Assembly (NCBI RefSeq): GCF_036543075.1
Contig: NZ_JAZHPF010000001.1
Location: forward strand, 186,001-250,000
DNA: 64,000 nucleotides
Reading direction: 5' to 3'
Source of the DNA: Deinococcus sp. YIM 134068
GTDB taxonomy: Bacteria; Deinococcota; Deinococci; Deinococcales; Deinococcaceae
Positions 1-10,130 of this stretch are shown here, piece by piece. Numbering within the stretch: position 1 is the stretch's first letter; each line of letters starts with the position of its first letter. The notes under the pieces were generated by a model. It did no database searches. It was not told the origin of the DNA and saw nothing but the letters and a program-made list of their open reading frames with translations. A program made the position numbers and the translations under genes.

Positions 1-946
<946 letters not shown>

Positions 947-1029
947 AGGGAAAGCCTCCGTGGAAGACAGCATGGCGCGTTCAGGCGGGAATGTTTGTGA
1001 CGGCTACGGCCTGGAGCGGGTCGTGCGTC

Positions 1030-1509
1030 TCAGTTGGGCAGCTCTGAAGGCTTTTCAGAATCGGCCAGACGCTCCAAGTACCCCAACGGGTCCTGAACAA
1101 ACCGCGCCGCCCGCGAAACCAGAAGTTCGGCCACCACCGCGTCCCACTCGGCCTCGAACACCCGCTCCTCGCTGGAGACGAAGACTGCTCCCGCTGCCGC
1201 CGTCGCCTCCACGATAGCCCGGAGCAAATCAACGTCCGGATTTCTTAGGTCGAGGCGAATGTTGAGGCCCACTACCCGCCCGTCCTCATAGAACACCCTG
1301 ATGTCGTTTCGTTCAGGATCGCCATAACGCAAGGTCAGGTCATCCCCTGCGCCGTAGGTCTCATGTAAGGGCAGCAATCCGCAAAGGCGAGACAGCAGCG
1401 ATTCGGGGACAAGCTGCTCCTCCCACCCGAACTTGGACCACGACTCTTCAGGAGAGACACCGGGGGCGGGACGTGGAATTGGTGTGAAGGTGAACTGCCA
1501 GAGGGCCAT
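1030..1509 (-). CDS. Hypothetical protein
   Basis: This encodes about 159 residues from the ATG at 1509 ([14 protein letters not shown]...). An in-frame start exists 39 bases further upstream, but the MALWQF start avoids overlapping the promoter of the divergent exporter gene. The protein is soluble, with alternating strands such as [22 protein letters not shown] and a helical acidic C-terminus. No catalytic motif is evident. The look is that of an immunity-type or SMI1-like small protein, but I do not recognise the family. It is the only minus-strand gene between the VWA gene and the arginase. Confidence 0.6.
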   Translation of the reverse strand: MALWQFTFTPIPRPAPGVSPEESWSKFGWEEQLVPESLLSRLCGLLPLHETYGAGDDLTLRYGDPERNDIRVFYEDGRVVGLNIRLDLRNPDVDLLRAIVEATAAAGAVFVSSEERVFEAEWDAVVAELLVSRAARFVQDPLGYLERLADSEKPSELPN

Positions 1510-1552
1510 CCGCCCTATCAGACCACGAGGCCAAACCCCACAGCTCACCCCC

Positions 1553-1558
1553 TACAAT
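1553..1558 (+). promoter_or_regulatory. Leaderless-type -10 box (TACAAT)
   Basis: TACAAT ends 7 nt before the GTG start of the DMT exporter. There is no room for a ribosome-binding site, so the transcript would begin at or next to the start codon. This also supports the GTG as the true start. Confidence 0.6.
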
Positions 1559-1565
1559 TCCCCGC

Positions 1566-2471
1566 GTGTCTCCTCACCTGCGCGGCATCCTGCTCCTCGT
1601 TCTGGTGACGACGCTGTGGGGCAGCACGTTCGCGGTCGTGAAGGAACTCGGCGAATTGTTGCCGCCCTCCGTCCTCATCGCGTGGCGCTTCCTGATCGCC
1701 ACCGCCGCGCTGCTGCCCGCCCTCGCGCTCGCCCGCCGCATCTCTCCCCCAACGACGGCGACCCACTCCCCCCTCTGGCGTGACGGCCTGATCCTCGGCG
1801 CGTGGCTGATCGCCGGGTATGGCACCCAGACGATTGCGCTGCAAACGACGGGCGCGAACCGGGCGGCCTTCTTCACGGCGCTGAGCGTGGTGCTCGTGCC
1901 CGTGTGGCTCACGGTGGCGCAGCGTCGGCCCCTGCCGCTCGTGCTGTGGTTGGCGCTGCCGCTGGCGGTGGCCGGATTGGCCCTGCTCTCCTGGGAGGGC
2001 GGCGCGCTCGTCGTCGGGGACGCCTGGGCGCTCGCCTGCGCCGTCACCTACGCGGGCTTCATCATCGCGCTGGAGCGGACGGCCAACCGGCATGAGGCAT
2101 TGCGCTTCACCCTCGCGCAACTGCTCGCCGTGACTGTCATCGCGTGGGGCTGGGCGCTCCTGTCCGCACCGGGGGCACTGTGGCCGCCCGCCGGGGCGTG
2201 GGGACCACTCCTGTATCTGGGAATTGCCGCCACGTCCCTCACCACCCTCCTCCAGACCGTCGGGCAACGCCGGGTCAGCGCCGCCGAGGCCAGCCTGATC
2301 TACGCGCTGGAGCCTGTCGCCGCCGCCGCCTTCAGCTTCGTCCTGATCGGGGAGCGGGTGGGTCTGCGCGGCGCATTGGGTGGTCTACTGGTCGTCGGCG
2401 CGACGGTCCTCAGTCAGCGGACGGAGGGACAGGCCCACCCGGAGACGCCCCACCCACAGGCGGAGGATTGA
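1566..2471 (+). CDS. DMT/EamA-family transporter
   Basis: The protein has 301 residues and about ten hydrophobic segments arranged as two EamA repeats, as in drug/metabolite exporters of the inner membrane. The first repeat opens with [23 protein letters not shown], including the typical WGSTF motif, and the second contains [24 protein letters not shown] sequence and ends with [24 protein letters not shown], the usual GE-x-LG terminus. It starts at a GTG with a TACAAT box 7 nt upstream. The substrate cannot be inferred; relatives export amino acids, nucleotides or toxic metabolites. Confidence 0.85.
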   Translation: MSPHLRGILLLVLVTTLWGSTFAVVKELGELLPPSVLIAWRFLIATAALLPALALARRISPPTTATHSPLWRDGLILGAWLIAGYGTQTIALQTTGANRAAFFTALSVVLVPVWLTVAQRRPLPLVLWLALPLAVAGLALLSWEGGALVVGDAWALACAVTYAGFIIALERTANRHEALRFTLAQLLAVTVIAWGWALLSAPGALWPPAGAWGPLLYLGIAATSLTTLLQTVGQRRVSAAEASLIYALEPVAAAAFSFVLIGERVGLRGALGGLLVVGATVLSQRTEGQAHPETPHPQAED

Positions 2472-2541
2472 GGCCCACACGGGCAGTAGGGCGGTGAAAA
2501 CCGGAACCTCCCAGTCCTCCTCATCACTCATCCCTCATCAC

Positions 2542-3441
<900 letters not shown>

Positions 3442-3530
3442 GGGGTCAGGGTAGAGCGGGGAGAGGCATATGCCTCACGGCTGCAACAATATTCCCGGAT
3501 TCCGGGTGGACGTGGGCGGGCGGTGCATAT

Positions 3531-4079
3531 TCATAACGTCCCGCCGCCGTGCGTCCACACTGTCAGCGGGCCGTCCTCCACGCTCCAACTCTCACCCGTG
3601 CGCGTGAAGCCGAGCTTTTCGAGCACGTGCTCGCTCGCGCGGTTACCCCGTGCCGTGTGGGCGGTGACGCGGCGCACATCCGGGCGGGTGAGCAGGTGGG
3701 CGAGGAAGGCTTGCCCCGCCTCCGTCGCGTAGCCCCGCCCCCGCGCTTCCGGGATCAGCCCGTACCCGATCTCCACCCTGCCCGACCCGTCCGGCTCGCC
3801 CTTCGTGCCCATCGTCCCCACGGCGGTCAGGGTCGCGCGCTCCACGAGGAAGCGGGAGTCTGGAAGTTCGTCCACCCTCCCCACCTGAAGGTCGGCGAGG
3901 AACATCGGGAAGACGGGCAGGAGGTCGCCGGGCCAGTCGGGCGGGAACGCGACCAGCAGCGATTGTCCGTCCAGCTCGACCGGAGCCTCGAAAGTCCCGG
4001 CCCGCAACCGCGCCTCCACCACCGCGCGGGTGAGGGGCAGGAGCCACAGGCGGGGCGTGGTGAGGGCGGCGCTCGGCAT
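3531..4079 (-). CDS. GNAT-family N-acetyltransferase (RimJ/RimL type)
   Basis: About 182 residues, taken from the ATG at 4079 (MPSAALTTPRLWLLPLT), where the RimL-like N-terminus LTTPRLWLLPLTRAVVEARL begins. The acetyl-CoA binding segment GYGLIPEARGRGYATEAGQAFLAHLL has the RxxGxG/A signature, and the tail RGNRASEHVLEKLGFTRTGE is typical of the family. It probably acetylates a small-molecule or protein amine; the substrate is unknown. An earlier in-frame ATG at 4130 would add 17 residues unlike the family. Confidence 0.8.
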   Translation of the reverse strand: MPSAALTTPRLWLLPLTRAVVEARLRAGTFEAPVELDGQSLLVAFPPDWPGDLLPVFPMFLADLQVGRVDELPDSRFLVERATLTAVGTMGTKGEPDGSGRVEIGYGLIPEARGRGYATEAGQAFLAHLLTRPDVRRVTAHTARGNRASEHVLEKLGFTRTGESWSVEDGPLTVWTHGGGTL

Positions 4080-4190
4080 ACCGGGGAGGGTACACCCCCC
4101 GCCGGGGAGAGTCATGTTAGATGCGGTCACGGTGGGCGGCGGCGAAGGCGGTAGGATTGTCCCTCACCGTTCCATGACGTTCCTGTGCCC

Positions 4191-4904
4191 ATGACCGGAC
4201 CCGCTGCCCCCCCTGCCCCCCCTGCCTCCTCAACCCCCACGCGGCTGCTGCTCGTCGCCGACCATACGCATCCCTTCATCTACCGCGAGGGCTTTCCGCA
4301 GGGCCTCCCCGACGTGGACCTCGTGCTCGCGGCGGGGGACCTGCCGGGGTACTTCCTGGAGTTCCTGGCGAGCAAGCTGCCTGTCCCCATCGTGTATGTC
4401 CACGGCAACCACGCCAACGAGTATGTGACGGAGGACGAGAAACGCGTCCCGCCGCGCGGCGTCATCCCCGCCCACGGGCGCGTGGTGACGGCGGCGGGGC
4501 TGCGGATCGCGGGTTGGGGCGGAGCACCGCGCTACCGCAAGGACGGCGAGGGGCAGTACACGCCCTGGCAGGCGCGGGTGGGGCTGACGCGGGTGGGCTG
4601 GTGGGCGCGGGGCGGGGTGGACGTGCTGCTCACCCACGCGCCCCCCACCGGGCCGCACGAGGGCAGCGACTACGCGCACCGGGGCTGTCCCGAACTTGCA
4701 CATTTCATCACCCGCCACCGTCCCCGCCTCGTCGTCCACGGCCACATCCACGAATACGAGGGGAAGAAGGAGGAGTACACCGACCCGGCGAGCGGTGCCC
4801 GCGTGGTGAATGCCTACGGCTACCGGATGCTGGAGCTGCCCGCGCGCTCGGCCAGTCCCCAGACGGGCGAAACGCCCCGAGAATTGTCTCAAGGTCGGCC
4901 TTAA
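4191..4904 (+). CDS. Calcineurin-like metallophosphoesterase
   Basis: The protein has 237 residues and shows the metallophosphoesterase motif series: ADHTHPF at the N-terminus, AAGDLP, VYVHGNHANEY, LLTHAPP and, near the C-terminus, VVHGHIHEYEG. These carry the dinuclear metal ligands of the fold, although the usual GNHD is GNHA here. A GTG two codons upstream is an alternative start. The substrate may be a phosphodiester or nucleotide and cannot be told from sequence. The last residues run into low-complexity sequence. Confidence 0.8.
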   Translation: MTGPAAPPAPPASSTPTRLLLVADHTHPFIYREGFPQGLPDVDLVLAAGDLPGYFLEFLASKLPVPIVYVHGNHANEYVTEDEKRVPPRGVIPAHGRVVTAAGLRIAGWGGAPRYRKDGEGQYTPWQARVGLTRVGWWARGGVDVLLTHAPPTGPHEGSDYAHRGCPELAHFITRHRPRLVVHGHIHEYEGKKEEYTDPASGARVVNAYGYRMLELPARSASPQTGETPRELSQGRP

Positions 4905-5050
4905 CTTCCGCCCATCTAGACATTCCGCCCGCCGGGCATACTCTCCCTCGGCAAGACACCCTCACCGCCGTGCGGGACGCGGGGCATGAGGAGCCGGAGG
5001 GAGACGCCCACCTCCCATCAAACGGGCGTGCGAGCGGGGTCAGAGCAGGC

Positions 5051-5082
5051 CACGGGTGGGTTCGAGTCCCATCACCCGCACC
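5051..5082 (+). pseudogene. Orphan tRNA 3' end (T-arm, acceptor strand, CC)
   Basis: The sequence GTGGG-TTCGAGT-CCCAT forms a 5-bp T-stem with a canonical 7-nt loop. It is followed by CACCCGC, a discriminator A and CC, exactly as at the end of a tRNA-Leu-type gene. The matching 5' acceptor strand (GCGGGTG) is not found at tRNA distance, and no good D-arm or 7-nt anticodon loop can be drawn upstream. The nearest weak 5' candidates at 4972 and 4979 pair over only five bases. I read it as a truncated tRNA or an attachment-site scar; a degenerate full gene at about 4979-5082 is the alternative. Confidence 0.5.
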
Positions 5083-5149
5083 GAAAAAACAGGACGAGTG
5101 GGCCGCAGAGGGTGGCTCGCTCGTCCTCTCTTTTGGGGGACGGTGCCGT

Positions 5150-5155
5150 TACCAT
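5150..5155 (+). promoter_or_regulatory. Leaderless-type -10 box (TACCAT)
   Basis: TACCAT ends 7 nt before the ATG of the MazG-like gene and no Shine-Dalgarno sequence intervenes. It supports 5163 as the start. Confidence 0.5.
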
Positions 5156-5162
5156 CCTCCCC

Positions 5163-5597
5163 ATGACGCCCCCCACGAACGCCGCCCGCCTGCGTGAGTT
5201 CCACCGCGCCCTCGGCCTCACCCCGCCGGAGCGGCCCACCGTCCCCGACTTGGACCTGCTCGCGCTGCGCCGCACCCTCATCCGCGAGGAGACGGCGGAG
5301 GTGGAGGGGGAGTTTGGCCTGCTGGAAGCCCGGCTGCGCGGGGGCGAGGCCGTCCCACCCGCCGACCTCGCGCCGCTCGCGCACGAACTCGCCGACCTGC
5401 TGTACGTGACCTACGGGGCGCTCGACGCCCTCGGCGTGGACACCGACGCCATCTTCGCCGAACTGCACCGCGCGAACCTGGCGAAGACGCATGGCCCCCG
5501 AAGGAAAGACGGCAAGCTGCTCAAACCCGAGGGCTGGCAACCTGCCGACGTGCGGGGGGTGATTGAACGGCAGGAAGTGGGAAGTGGTCAGGAGTAA
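5163..5597 (+). CDS. MazG-like nucleotide pyrophosphohydrolase
   Basis: The protein has 144 residues and resembles all-alpha NTP pyrophosphatases. The metal-binding ExxE and ExxD pairs are present: REETAEVEGE near residue 40 and HELADLLYVTYGALDALGVD near residue 80, followed by AELHRANLAKTHGP...DGKLLKPEGWQPAD, the conserved MazG/PRA-PH tail. The likely reaction is hydrolysis of a (d)NTP to the monophosphate and pyrophosphate, as in nucleotide-pool cleaning. The reading frame is open upstream through the tRNA-like sequence, but the promoter position and domain start favour 5163. Confidence 0.75.
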   Translation: MTPPTNAARLREFHRALGLTPPERPTVPDLDLLALRRTLIREETAEVEGEFGLLEARLRGGEAVPPADLAPLAHELADLLYVTYGALDALGVDTDAIFAELHRANLAKTHGPRRKDGKLLKPEGWQPADVRGVIERQEVGSGQE

Positions 5598-5645
5598 GTG
5601 GGACGCAGACGTTTCCACTCACCACTGACGACTGACCACTCACCC

Positions 5646-6191
<546 letters not shown>

Positions 6192-6200
6192 CTCGCCTCC

Positions 6201-6217
6201 TTACGTAAATAACATAA
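6201..6217 (-). promoter_or_regulatory. Radiation/desiccation response motif (RDRM, DdrO operator)
   Basis: The 17-bp sequence TTACGTAAATAACATAA matches the known RDRM consensus TTATGTCATTGACATAA in both half-sites. It lies just upstream of the ddrB ribosome-binding site (GGAGG at 6196-6200 on the minus strand). In Deinococcus the motif is bound by DdrO, which is cleaved by PprI/IrrE after radiation or desiccation. The site also lies about 50 bp upstream of the divergent nuclease gene, so it could influence both. Confidence 0.9.
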
Positions 6218-6265
6218 CATATTTTGGTGGGGAAGGAGGCGTGCCGCTGCTAGACTTCAAGCCTG

Positions 6266-7324
6266 ATGCCCAGCACGCAGGAGCGCGTTCAGGAGGTCGT
6301 CGGTGAAATCCAGACCTGGCTTGCCACCCACCCTCCTAAACTAAGTGAGGCTATCGTCCGACAAGCCATCGTGCTGCGGCTGCTCCAGGCGGCGGGATTC
6401 GACATCTGGAATCCTACCGAGGTGGTACCGGAGGAGACGAACACGACTGGCAATCGCTCGGACTTCTTGATCCGTGCAGGGAAGGGCACGTTCGCTCTTG
6501 AGGTCAAGGGAATGAATGTCAAGCTTAGACCTCAACATTACGAAAAAGTTATCACGTACGCTGCCAATGAGGGAACGCGTTGGGCTATATTAACCAACTG
6601 GCACTTTTGGATCGTTTTGGATGAGCACCTGCCCGGCCCGTACCACAAGCGCGAGGTACTTAAACTTGATTCAGGCAAAGAAGAAACTACCTTAGCCGCA
6701 GATTTGTCCATTATCATAGATGCAGAGAGCTGGCGGAAGGACTCTTTCTCAAACGCCATCGCCGAAATAGAACGTCGCCGCGAGATGCGTCTTGTTCGTC
6801 AGATCGTAAAAGATATTCAACTTAAGTATAAAATCCCTATTTTTGAGCTTGCTATACAGAACGCGGTTGACGCCAACAAAATTACTCATGAGCAAGCGAT
6901 CTTGATTGGCAATCCTGAGAAGCAGACGAACACAGCCAAAATATCTCAGCCGCAAAAGCTATATACAAGTTCTAATACTACAGCTTCTGAAGATGTGAAT
7001 CTTCACTACTTTGTGGGTGACGCAAAAGCTCGTGTCGTCTACAACCCAACAAAGGGGACTTGGACAATTGGTGCCGACAGTACGGCCCTACAAGCAACTA
7101 AGCCATATGCGGAAGCAACTCAACGTCGCCGAGAAAAGATGCTAGAAAGCGGGGAGATCGAAGAAATCAGCGATACACTTCTACGTTACGTCAAGGACGT
7201 AGAGTATACCTCGCCGAGTAGCGCAGCCAATGATATTTCTGGTGCTTCCCAGAATGGCTGGATGGCCTGGAGAGATTCAGAAGGCCGTCCTGCCCACCAT
7301 TACCGGCCCTCCAAGACCAACTAA
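6266..7324 (+). CDS. Predicted PD-(D/E)xK nuclease with DUF4357-like C-terminus
   Basis: The protein has 352 residues. Its N-terminal third resembles the nuclease domain of type I restriction HsdR subunits: RSDFLIRAGKGTFALEVKGM gives D66, E79 and K81 (D-x12-ExK), followed by HYEKVITYAANEGTRWAILTNWHFWIVLD, the strand-helix pattern typical of HsdR_N. The middle is helical and charged. The C-terminus (about 314-348, YTSPSSAANDISGASQNGWMAWRD) looks like a DUF4357 domain. No helicase motor, methylase or specificity subunit is next to it. The gene is visibly AT-richer than its neighbours and uses codons such as AAA, TTA and ATA freely, which suggests horizontal acquisition. Cleavage activity is inferred, not shown. 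Confidence 0.75.
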   Translation: MPSTQERVQEVVGEIQTWLATHPPKLSEAIVRQAIVLRLLQAAGFDIWNPTEVVPEETNTTGNRSDFLIRAGKGTFALEVKGMNVKLRPQHYEKVITYAANEGTRWAILTNWHFWIVLDEHLPGPYHKREVLKLDSGKEETTLAADLSIIIDAESWRKDSFSNAIAEIERRREMRLVRQIVKDIQLKYKIPIFELAIQNAVDANKITHEQAILIGNPEKQTNTAKISQPQKLYTSSNTTASEDVNLHYFVGDAKARVVYNPTKGTWTIGADSTALQATKPYAEATQRRREKMLESGEIEEISDTLLRYVKDVEYTSPSSAANDISGASQNGWMAWRDSEGRPAHHYRPSKTN

Positions 7325-7686
7325 TGGTCTCGCTCCCGCCGCGCCACCGTCCCCAGGAACAGCGCCAGCACCTCGCCCGCCTCGCCGCGCCGGACCTCCA
7401 CCCGGTAGGTGGCGAGGGTGCGGCCCACCCGCTCGGGGGTGGCGACCGCGACGAGTTCATCACCCACGCGGGCGGGGCGGAAGAAGCTGAGGTGCGTCTC
7501 CACGGCGACCGCCTGTACCTCCAGATTGCTGATGAGGGCGAACGCCTCGTCCGCGAGGCTGAAGAGCAGACCGCCGTGCGCGGTGCCGTGCATGTTCAGG
7601 CCGCCGGGGGTGACGGTCAGGGCGACACGGGTTTTTTCGGCGGTCTCCTCCAGCACGCGCATTCCCAGCGTTCGGGCGAGGCTCAT
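7321..7686 (-). CDS. PaaI-family hotdog thioesterase
   Basis: About 121 residues from the ATG at 7686 (MSLARTLGMRVLEET). The hotdog signature NMHGTAHGGLLFSLADEAFALISN carries the conserved HGG and the catalytic acidic residue (D/E in the SLADEA helix), followed by THLSFFRPARVGDEL. The family hydrolyses acyl-CoA thioesters, often phenylacetyl-CoA-type or other aryl/medium-chain substrates. Its stop codon overlaps the end of the convergent nuclease gene by four bases, so the two transcripts read into each other. Confidence 0.85.
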   Translation of the reverse strand: MSLARTLGMRVLEETAEKTRVALTVTPGGLNMHGTAHGGLLFSLADEAFALISNLEVQAVAVETHLSFFRPARVGDELVAVATPERVGRTLATYRVEVRRGEAGEVLALFLGTVARRERDH

Positions 7687-7781
7687 AGGGGAAGCGTACC
7701 CGGTGGACGCCGCCGCACAGGCCACCCCCGCTAGGCCAGCGCGCGGATGCGGGACGTGTGGCAGCGGTACACCCTATACCC

Positions 7782-8300
7782 ATGACCGACGAGCAACTTT
7801 CCCGCCGCCTCTCCTACCTGCTGCGGCACGCGCCGGGCGATCTGGGCGTCACGCTGGAACCCGGAGGCTGGGTGCCGGTACAGACGATTCTGCGCCACCT
7901 CCGCGTCTCGCGGGAGCAGGTGGAGCGGGTCGTCGCCACGAACGACAAGCGGCGCTTCTCGCTGGACGGCGAGCGCATTCGCGCCAACCAGGGCCACAGC
8001 GTCCCGGTGGACCTCGGCCTCGTGCCCGCCGTGCCGCCGCCCGTGCTGTACCACGGCACGCACCCGGAGGCGCTGCCCGCCATCCGCCGCGAGGGGCTGC
8101 GCCGCCTCTCCCGCCACCACGTCCACCTCTCGCCCGACGTGGAGACGGCCCGCCGGGTGGGGGCGCGGCGTGGAAAGCCCGTCATCCTGACTGTCCGGGC
8201 CGGGGATATGCACGCTGCCGGGCACGTCTTCGCGCGCTCCGAGAACGGCGTGTGGCTGGTGGACGCGGTGCCGCCGGAGTTTCTGGGTTGGCCGAGTTGA
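7782..8300 (+). CDS. kptA: RNA 2'-phosphotransferase (KptA/Tpt1)
   Basis: The 172-residue protein carries the KptA layout: an N-terminal winged-helix part starting LSRRLSYLLRHAPGDLGVTLEPGGWVPVQTIL and the ADP-ribosyl-transferase part with RRFSLDGERIRANQGHSV, PPVLYHGTHPEALPAIRREGL and RHHVHLSPDVETARRVGARRGKPVIL. Family enzymes remove an internal 2'-phosphate from RNA using NAD+, yielding ADP-ribose 1'',2''-cyclic phosphate. In eukaryotes this finishes tRNA splicing; the bacterial substrate is unclear, and 2'-phosphates from RNA repair or other ligation are candidates. The start is the ATG at 7782. Confidence 0.9.
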   Translation: MTDEQLSRRLSYLLRHAPGDLGVTLEPGGWVPVQTILRHLRVSREQVERVVATNDKRRFSLDGERIRANQGHSVPVDLGLVPAVPPPVLYHGTHPEALPAIRREGLRRLSRHHVHLSPDVETARRVGARRGKPVILTVRAGDMHAAGHVFARSENGVWLVDAVPPEFLGWPS

Positions 8301-8307
8301 GCGTGTC

Positions 8308-8724
8308 TCAGGCAGGTGTGAACACCCGCAGGCCGGGAAAGCGAGCGAAACCCGCGTCCGCCGTCACCAGCGTCAGCCGATGCTCCAACGCTAGCGCAGC
8401 AAGATATGCGTCGTTGAGGTCGTTACCGCACAGCCCCAGGCTCAACACGAGTTGCCGCCAACGGTCCAGTCCCGCCTTGCCGAGTTCGAGGTGACGGTAG
8501 GTGAGCTGGGCGTGGAGGTCGGCCAAGAACTTGAATACGTCCTCGGCGGGAGTGTTGTAGACGCGCGTGGAGATACGGGCCAGCGCCACCTCACTAAGAC
8601 TGCTGGAGTAGAGGGTCTCCGCATCGGTGAGCGCCTGGCGTAGCCAGCCGAGGAAAGCCGGGTGACGCGGTTTGGTCGTCTGAAAAGCGTAGAGCAGGGC
8701 GTTTGCGTCAAGGAGGTAACTCAT
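8308..8724 (-). CDS. vapC: PIN-domain toxin (VapC family)
   Basis: The 138-residue protein has the PIN fold: YLLDANALLYAFQ gives the first catalytic Asp, SLSEVALARIS the Glu, LCGNDLNDAYLAALALEH the third acidic cluster, and TLVTADAGFARFPGL the final strand. PIN toxins are Mg-dependent RNases, often cutting tRNA or rRNA. It overlaps the upstream antitoxin gene by an ATGA, so the pair is translationally coupled. Confidence 0.88.
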   Translation of the reverse strand: MSYLLDANALLYAFQTTKPRHPAFLGWLRQALTDAETLYSSSLSEVALARISTRVYNTPAEDVFKFLADLHAQLTYRHLELGKAGLDRWRQLVLSLGLCGNDLNDAYLAALALEHRLTLVTADAGFARFPGLRVFTPA

Positions 8725-9011
8725 TGATCGTTGTCCGGTATGACGGCGGGAGACGGGCCGAGCTTGGCAAGTTGCTCGCTGTCGTCGTTGATCAGCGCCT
8801 TGAATGCTTCCGGTGTGAAGTTGAACCCCTCTGGACCGGTATATGTATGGAGCTTGACGAGAGGTTGAGCTGGCCGTGAGCGCGGCTGCTCAAGCTGCAT
8901 CCGCAACCCTTCCTCCACAAGTTGCGTCAGCATGATGCCCCGCCGGGCCGCCTCCATCCTGGCGCGGCGGTGGAGATCGTCGTCCAGCCGGAGAGTCGTC
9001 CTCATGGTCAT
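8721..9011 (-). CDS. vapB: VapB-type ribbon-helix-helix antitoxin
   Basis: The protein has 96 residues and begins MTMRTTLRLDDDLHRRARMEAARRGIMLTQLVEEGLRMQLEQ, a clear ribbon-helix-helix DNA-binding domain. The C-terminal half (about 50-96) is flexible and rich in Pro, Phe and acidic residues, as expected for a toxin-neutralising tail. A start two codons in (9005) is equally possible. It is the first gene of a two-gene operon with vapC and should autoregulate it. Confidence 0.82.
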   Translation of the reverse strand: MTMRTTLRLDDDLHRRARMEAARRGIMLTQLVEEGLRMQLEQPRSRPAQPLVKLHTYTGPEGFNFTPEAFKALINDDSEQLAKLGPSPAVIPDNDQ

Positions 9012-9061
9012 AGTTTGAAGGACAGGAGGCCGCCTCGTTTTGTCCCGGTGGTAGACCACGC

Positions 9062-9067
9062 TACCCT
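9062..9067 (+). promoter_or_regulatory. Leaderless-type -10 box (TACCCT)
   Basis: TACCCT ends 7 nt before the sirtuin ATG at 9075; no Shine-Dalgarno sequence is present between them. Confidence 0.45.
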
Positions 9068-9074
9068 CTCCCCC

Positions 9075-9827
9075 ATGAATCTCGCCGATGCCCGCGCCGC
9101 CCTCCGCTCCGCCCGCCGCATAGCCGTGCTGACGGGCGCGGGCGTGAGCGCCGAGAGCGGCATCCCCACCTTCCGCGACGCACAGACGGGCCACTGGGCA
9201 CGCTTCCGCCCGGAGGACCTCGCCAGCCCCGGCGCGTATCGCCGTGACCCGGAGACGGTGTGGCAGTGGTACGCGGGCCGCTACGCCGACGTGACGCGCG
9301 CCACGCCCAACGCCGCTCACCACCTCCTCGCCGGGCTGGAGCGGGAGAAGGGGAGCGGTTTCTTCCTGGCAACGCAGAACGTGGACGGCCTGCACGCGCG
9401 GGCGAGAAGCGGCAGCCACGGCGGGCGGCTGGTGGAGTTACACGGCAACCTCTCCACGGCCCGTTGCGAGACGTGCGGCACGGTGGCTCCCCTCCCCGAC
9501 CCGGAGACCTTCACGCCGCCGCCCACCTGCCCCGTCTGCGCCTCCCCCATGCGCCCCAACATCGTGTGGTTCGGGGAATATCTGCCGGAGGACGCGCTGG
9601 AGGCCGCCTCGCACGCCTTCCGGGGGGCGGAGGTCGCCCTGATCGTCGGCACGAGCGGCGTGGTGTACCCGGCGGCGGGGCTGGCGCTGGAGGCGATGGG
9701 GGCGGGCGGCGTGGTCATCGAGGTCAACCCGGAGGCGACCGAACTCACGCCGTACCTCAGCCACAGCGTCCGCGACACCGCCTCACGCGGGCTGGCGGCG
9801 CTGCTGGAACCCGATCAGCCGAGGTAG
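9075..9827 (+). CDS. Sir2-family NAD-dependent protein deacylase
   Basis: The 250-residue protein contains the sirtuin motifs in order: GAGVSAESGIPTFRD (NAD binding), ATQNVDGLH, the catalytic histidine in VELHGNL, a zinc site CETC...CPVC separated by about 20 residues, and RPNIVWFGEYLPE and VGTSGVVYPAAGL near the C-terminus. The A-E-S-G-I-P variant and the absence of the Tyr/Arg pair of desuccinylases at the usual place point to deacetylase activity. It removes acyl groups from lysines, producing O-acyl-ADP-ribose and nicotinamide. It overlaps the convergent small gene by a few codons. Confidence 0.9.
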   Translation: MNLADARAALRSARRIAVLTGAGVSAESGIPTFRDAQTGHWARFRPEDLASPGAYRRDPETVWQWYAGRYADVTRATPNAAHHLLAGLEREKGSGFFLATQNVDGLHARARSGSHGGRLVELHGNLSTARCETCGTVAPLPDPETFTPPPTCPVCASPMRPNIVWFGEYLPEDALEAASHAFRGAEVALIVGTSGVVYPAAGLALEAMGAGGVVIEVNPEATELTPYLSHSVRDTASRGLAALLEPDQPR

Positions 9828-10078
9828 GGCGGCGCCTCCCCGAACCCGTCGAGCACGTCGGGCGCGAGCGTCCAGTCGTCGCCCTCCTTCCGCGCCTGCC
9901 CCTCCCGTACCATGCGGTTCAGCTCAGCCTCCACTCTCTGCCCGACGCGGCGCAGGGGCATCTCGGCGGTGCCCTCTACCCCGCGCCACATCAGGAACGC
10001 GCGGTGGAAGGCGGGGAGGTTGTCGAGGCCGACGCGGGTTTCGAGGTCACGCCAGGAGAGGGGGGCGGGTGAGGTCAT
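9815..10078 (-). CDS. Small hypothetical protein
   Basis: About 87 residues from the ATG at 10078 (MTSPAPLSWRDLETRVGLDNLPAFHRAFLMWRGVEGT...). It is compact and helical, with GQRVEAELNRMVREGQARKEGDDWTLAPDVLDGF resembling a winged-helix-like C-terminal half. I do not recognise a family. The C-terminus overlaps the end of the sirtuin gene, and the gene is divergent from the 91-residue gene that follows. Confidence 0.6.
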   Translation of the reverse strand: MTSPAPLSWRDLETRVGLDNLPAFHRAFLMWRGVEGTAEMPLRRVGQRVEAELNRMVREGQARKEGDDWTLAPDVLDGFGEAPPYLG

Positions 10079-10118
10079 ACCCCCCGTTGTACCGCGTTTG
10101 TGGTACAGAAACCGCACG

Positions 10119-10124
10119 TACAAT
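10119..10124 (+). promoter_or_regulatory. Leaderless-type -10 box (TACAAT)
   Basis: TACAAT ends 6 nt before the ATG at 10131, with a TTTGTG -35-like hexamer about 16 nt upstream of it. It supports the existence and start of the small gene downstream. Confidence 0.6.
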
Positions 10125-10130
10125 GCCCCC

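Noticed and set aside
4979..5082. A complete functional tRNA (Leu or selenocysteine type) ending at 5082
   Set aside because: The best 5' acceptor pairs over only five bases, no proper D-stem forms, and the only strong upstream stem (ACGCCC/GGGCGT) has a 14-nt loop instead of a 7-nt anticodon loop. Kept only as a 3' fragment.
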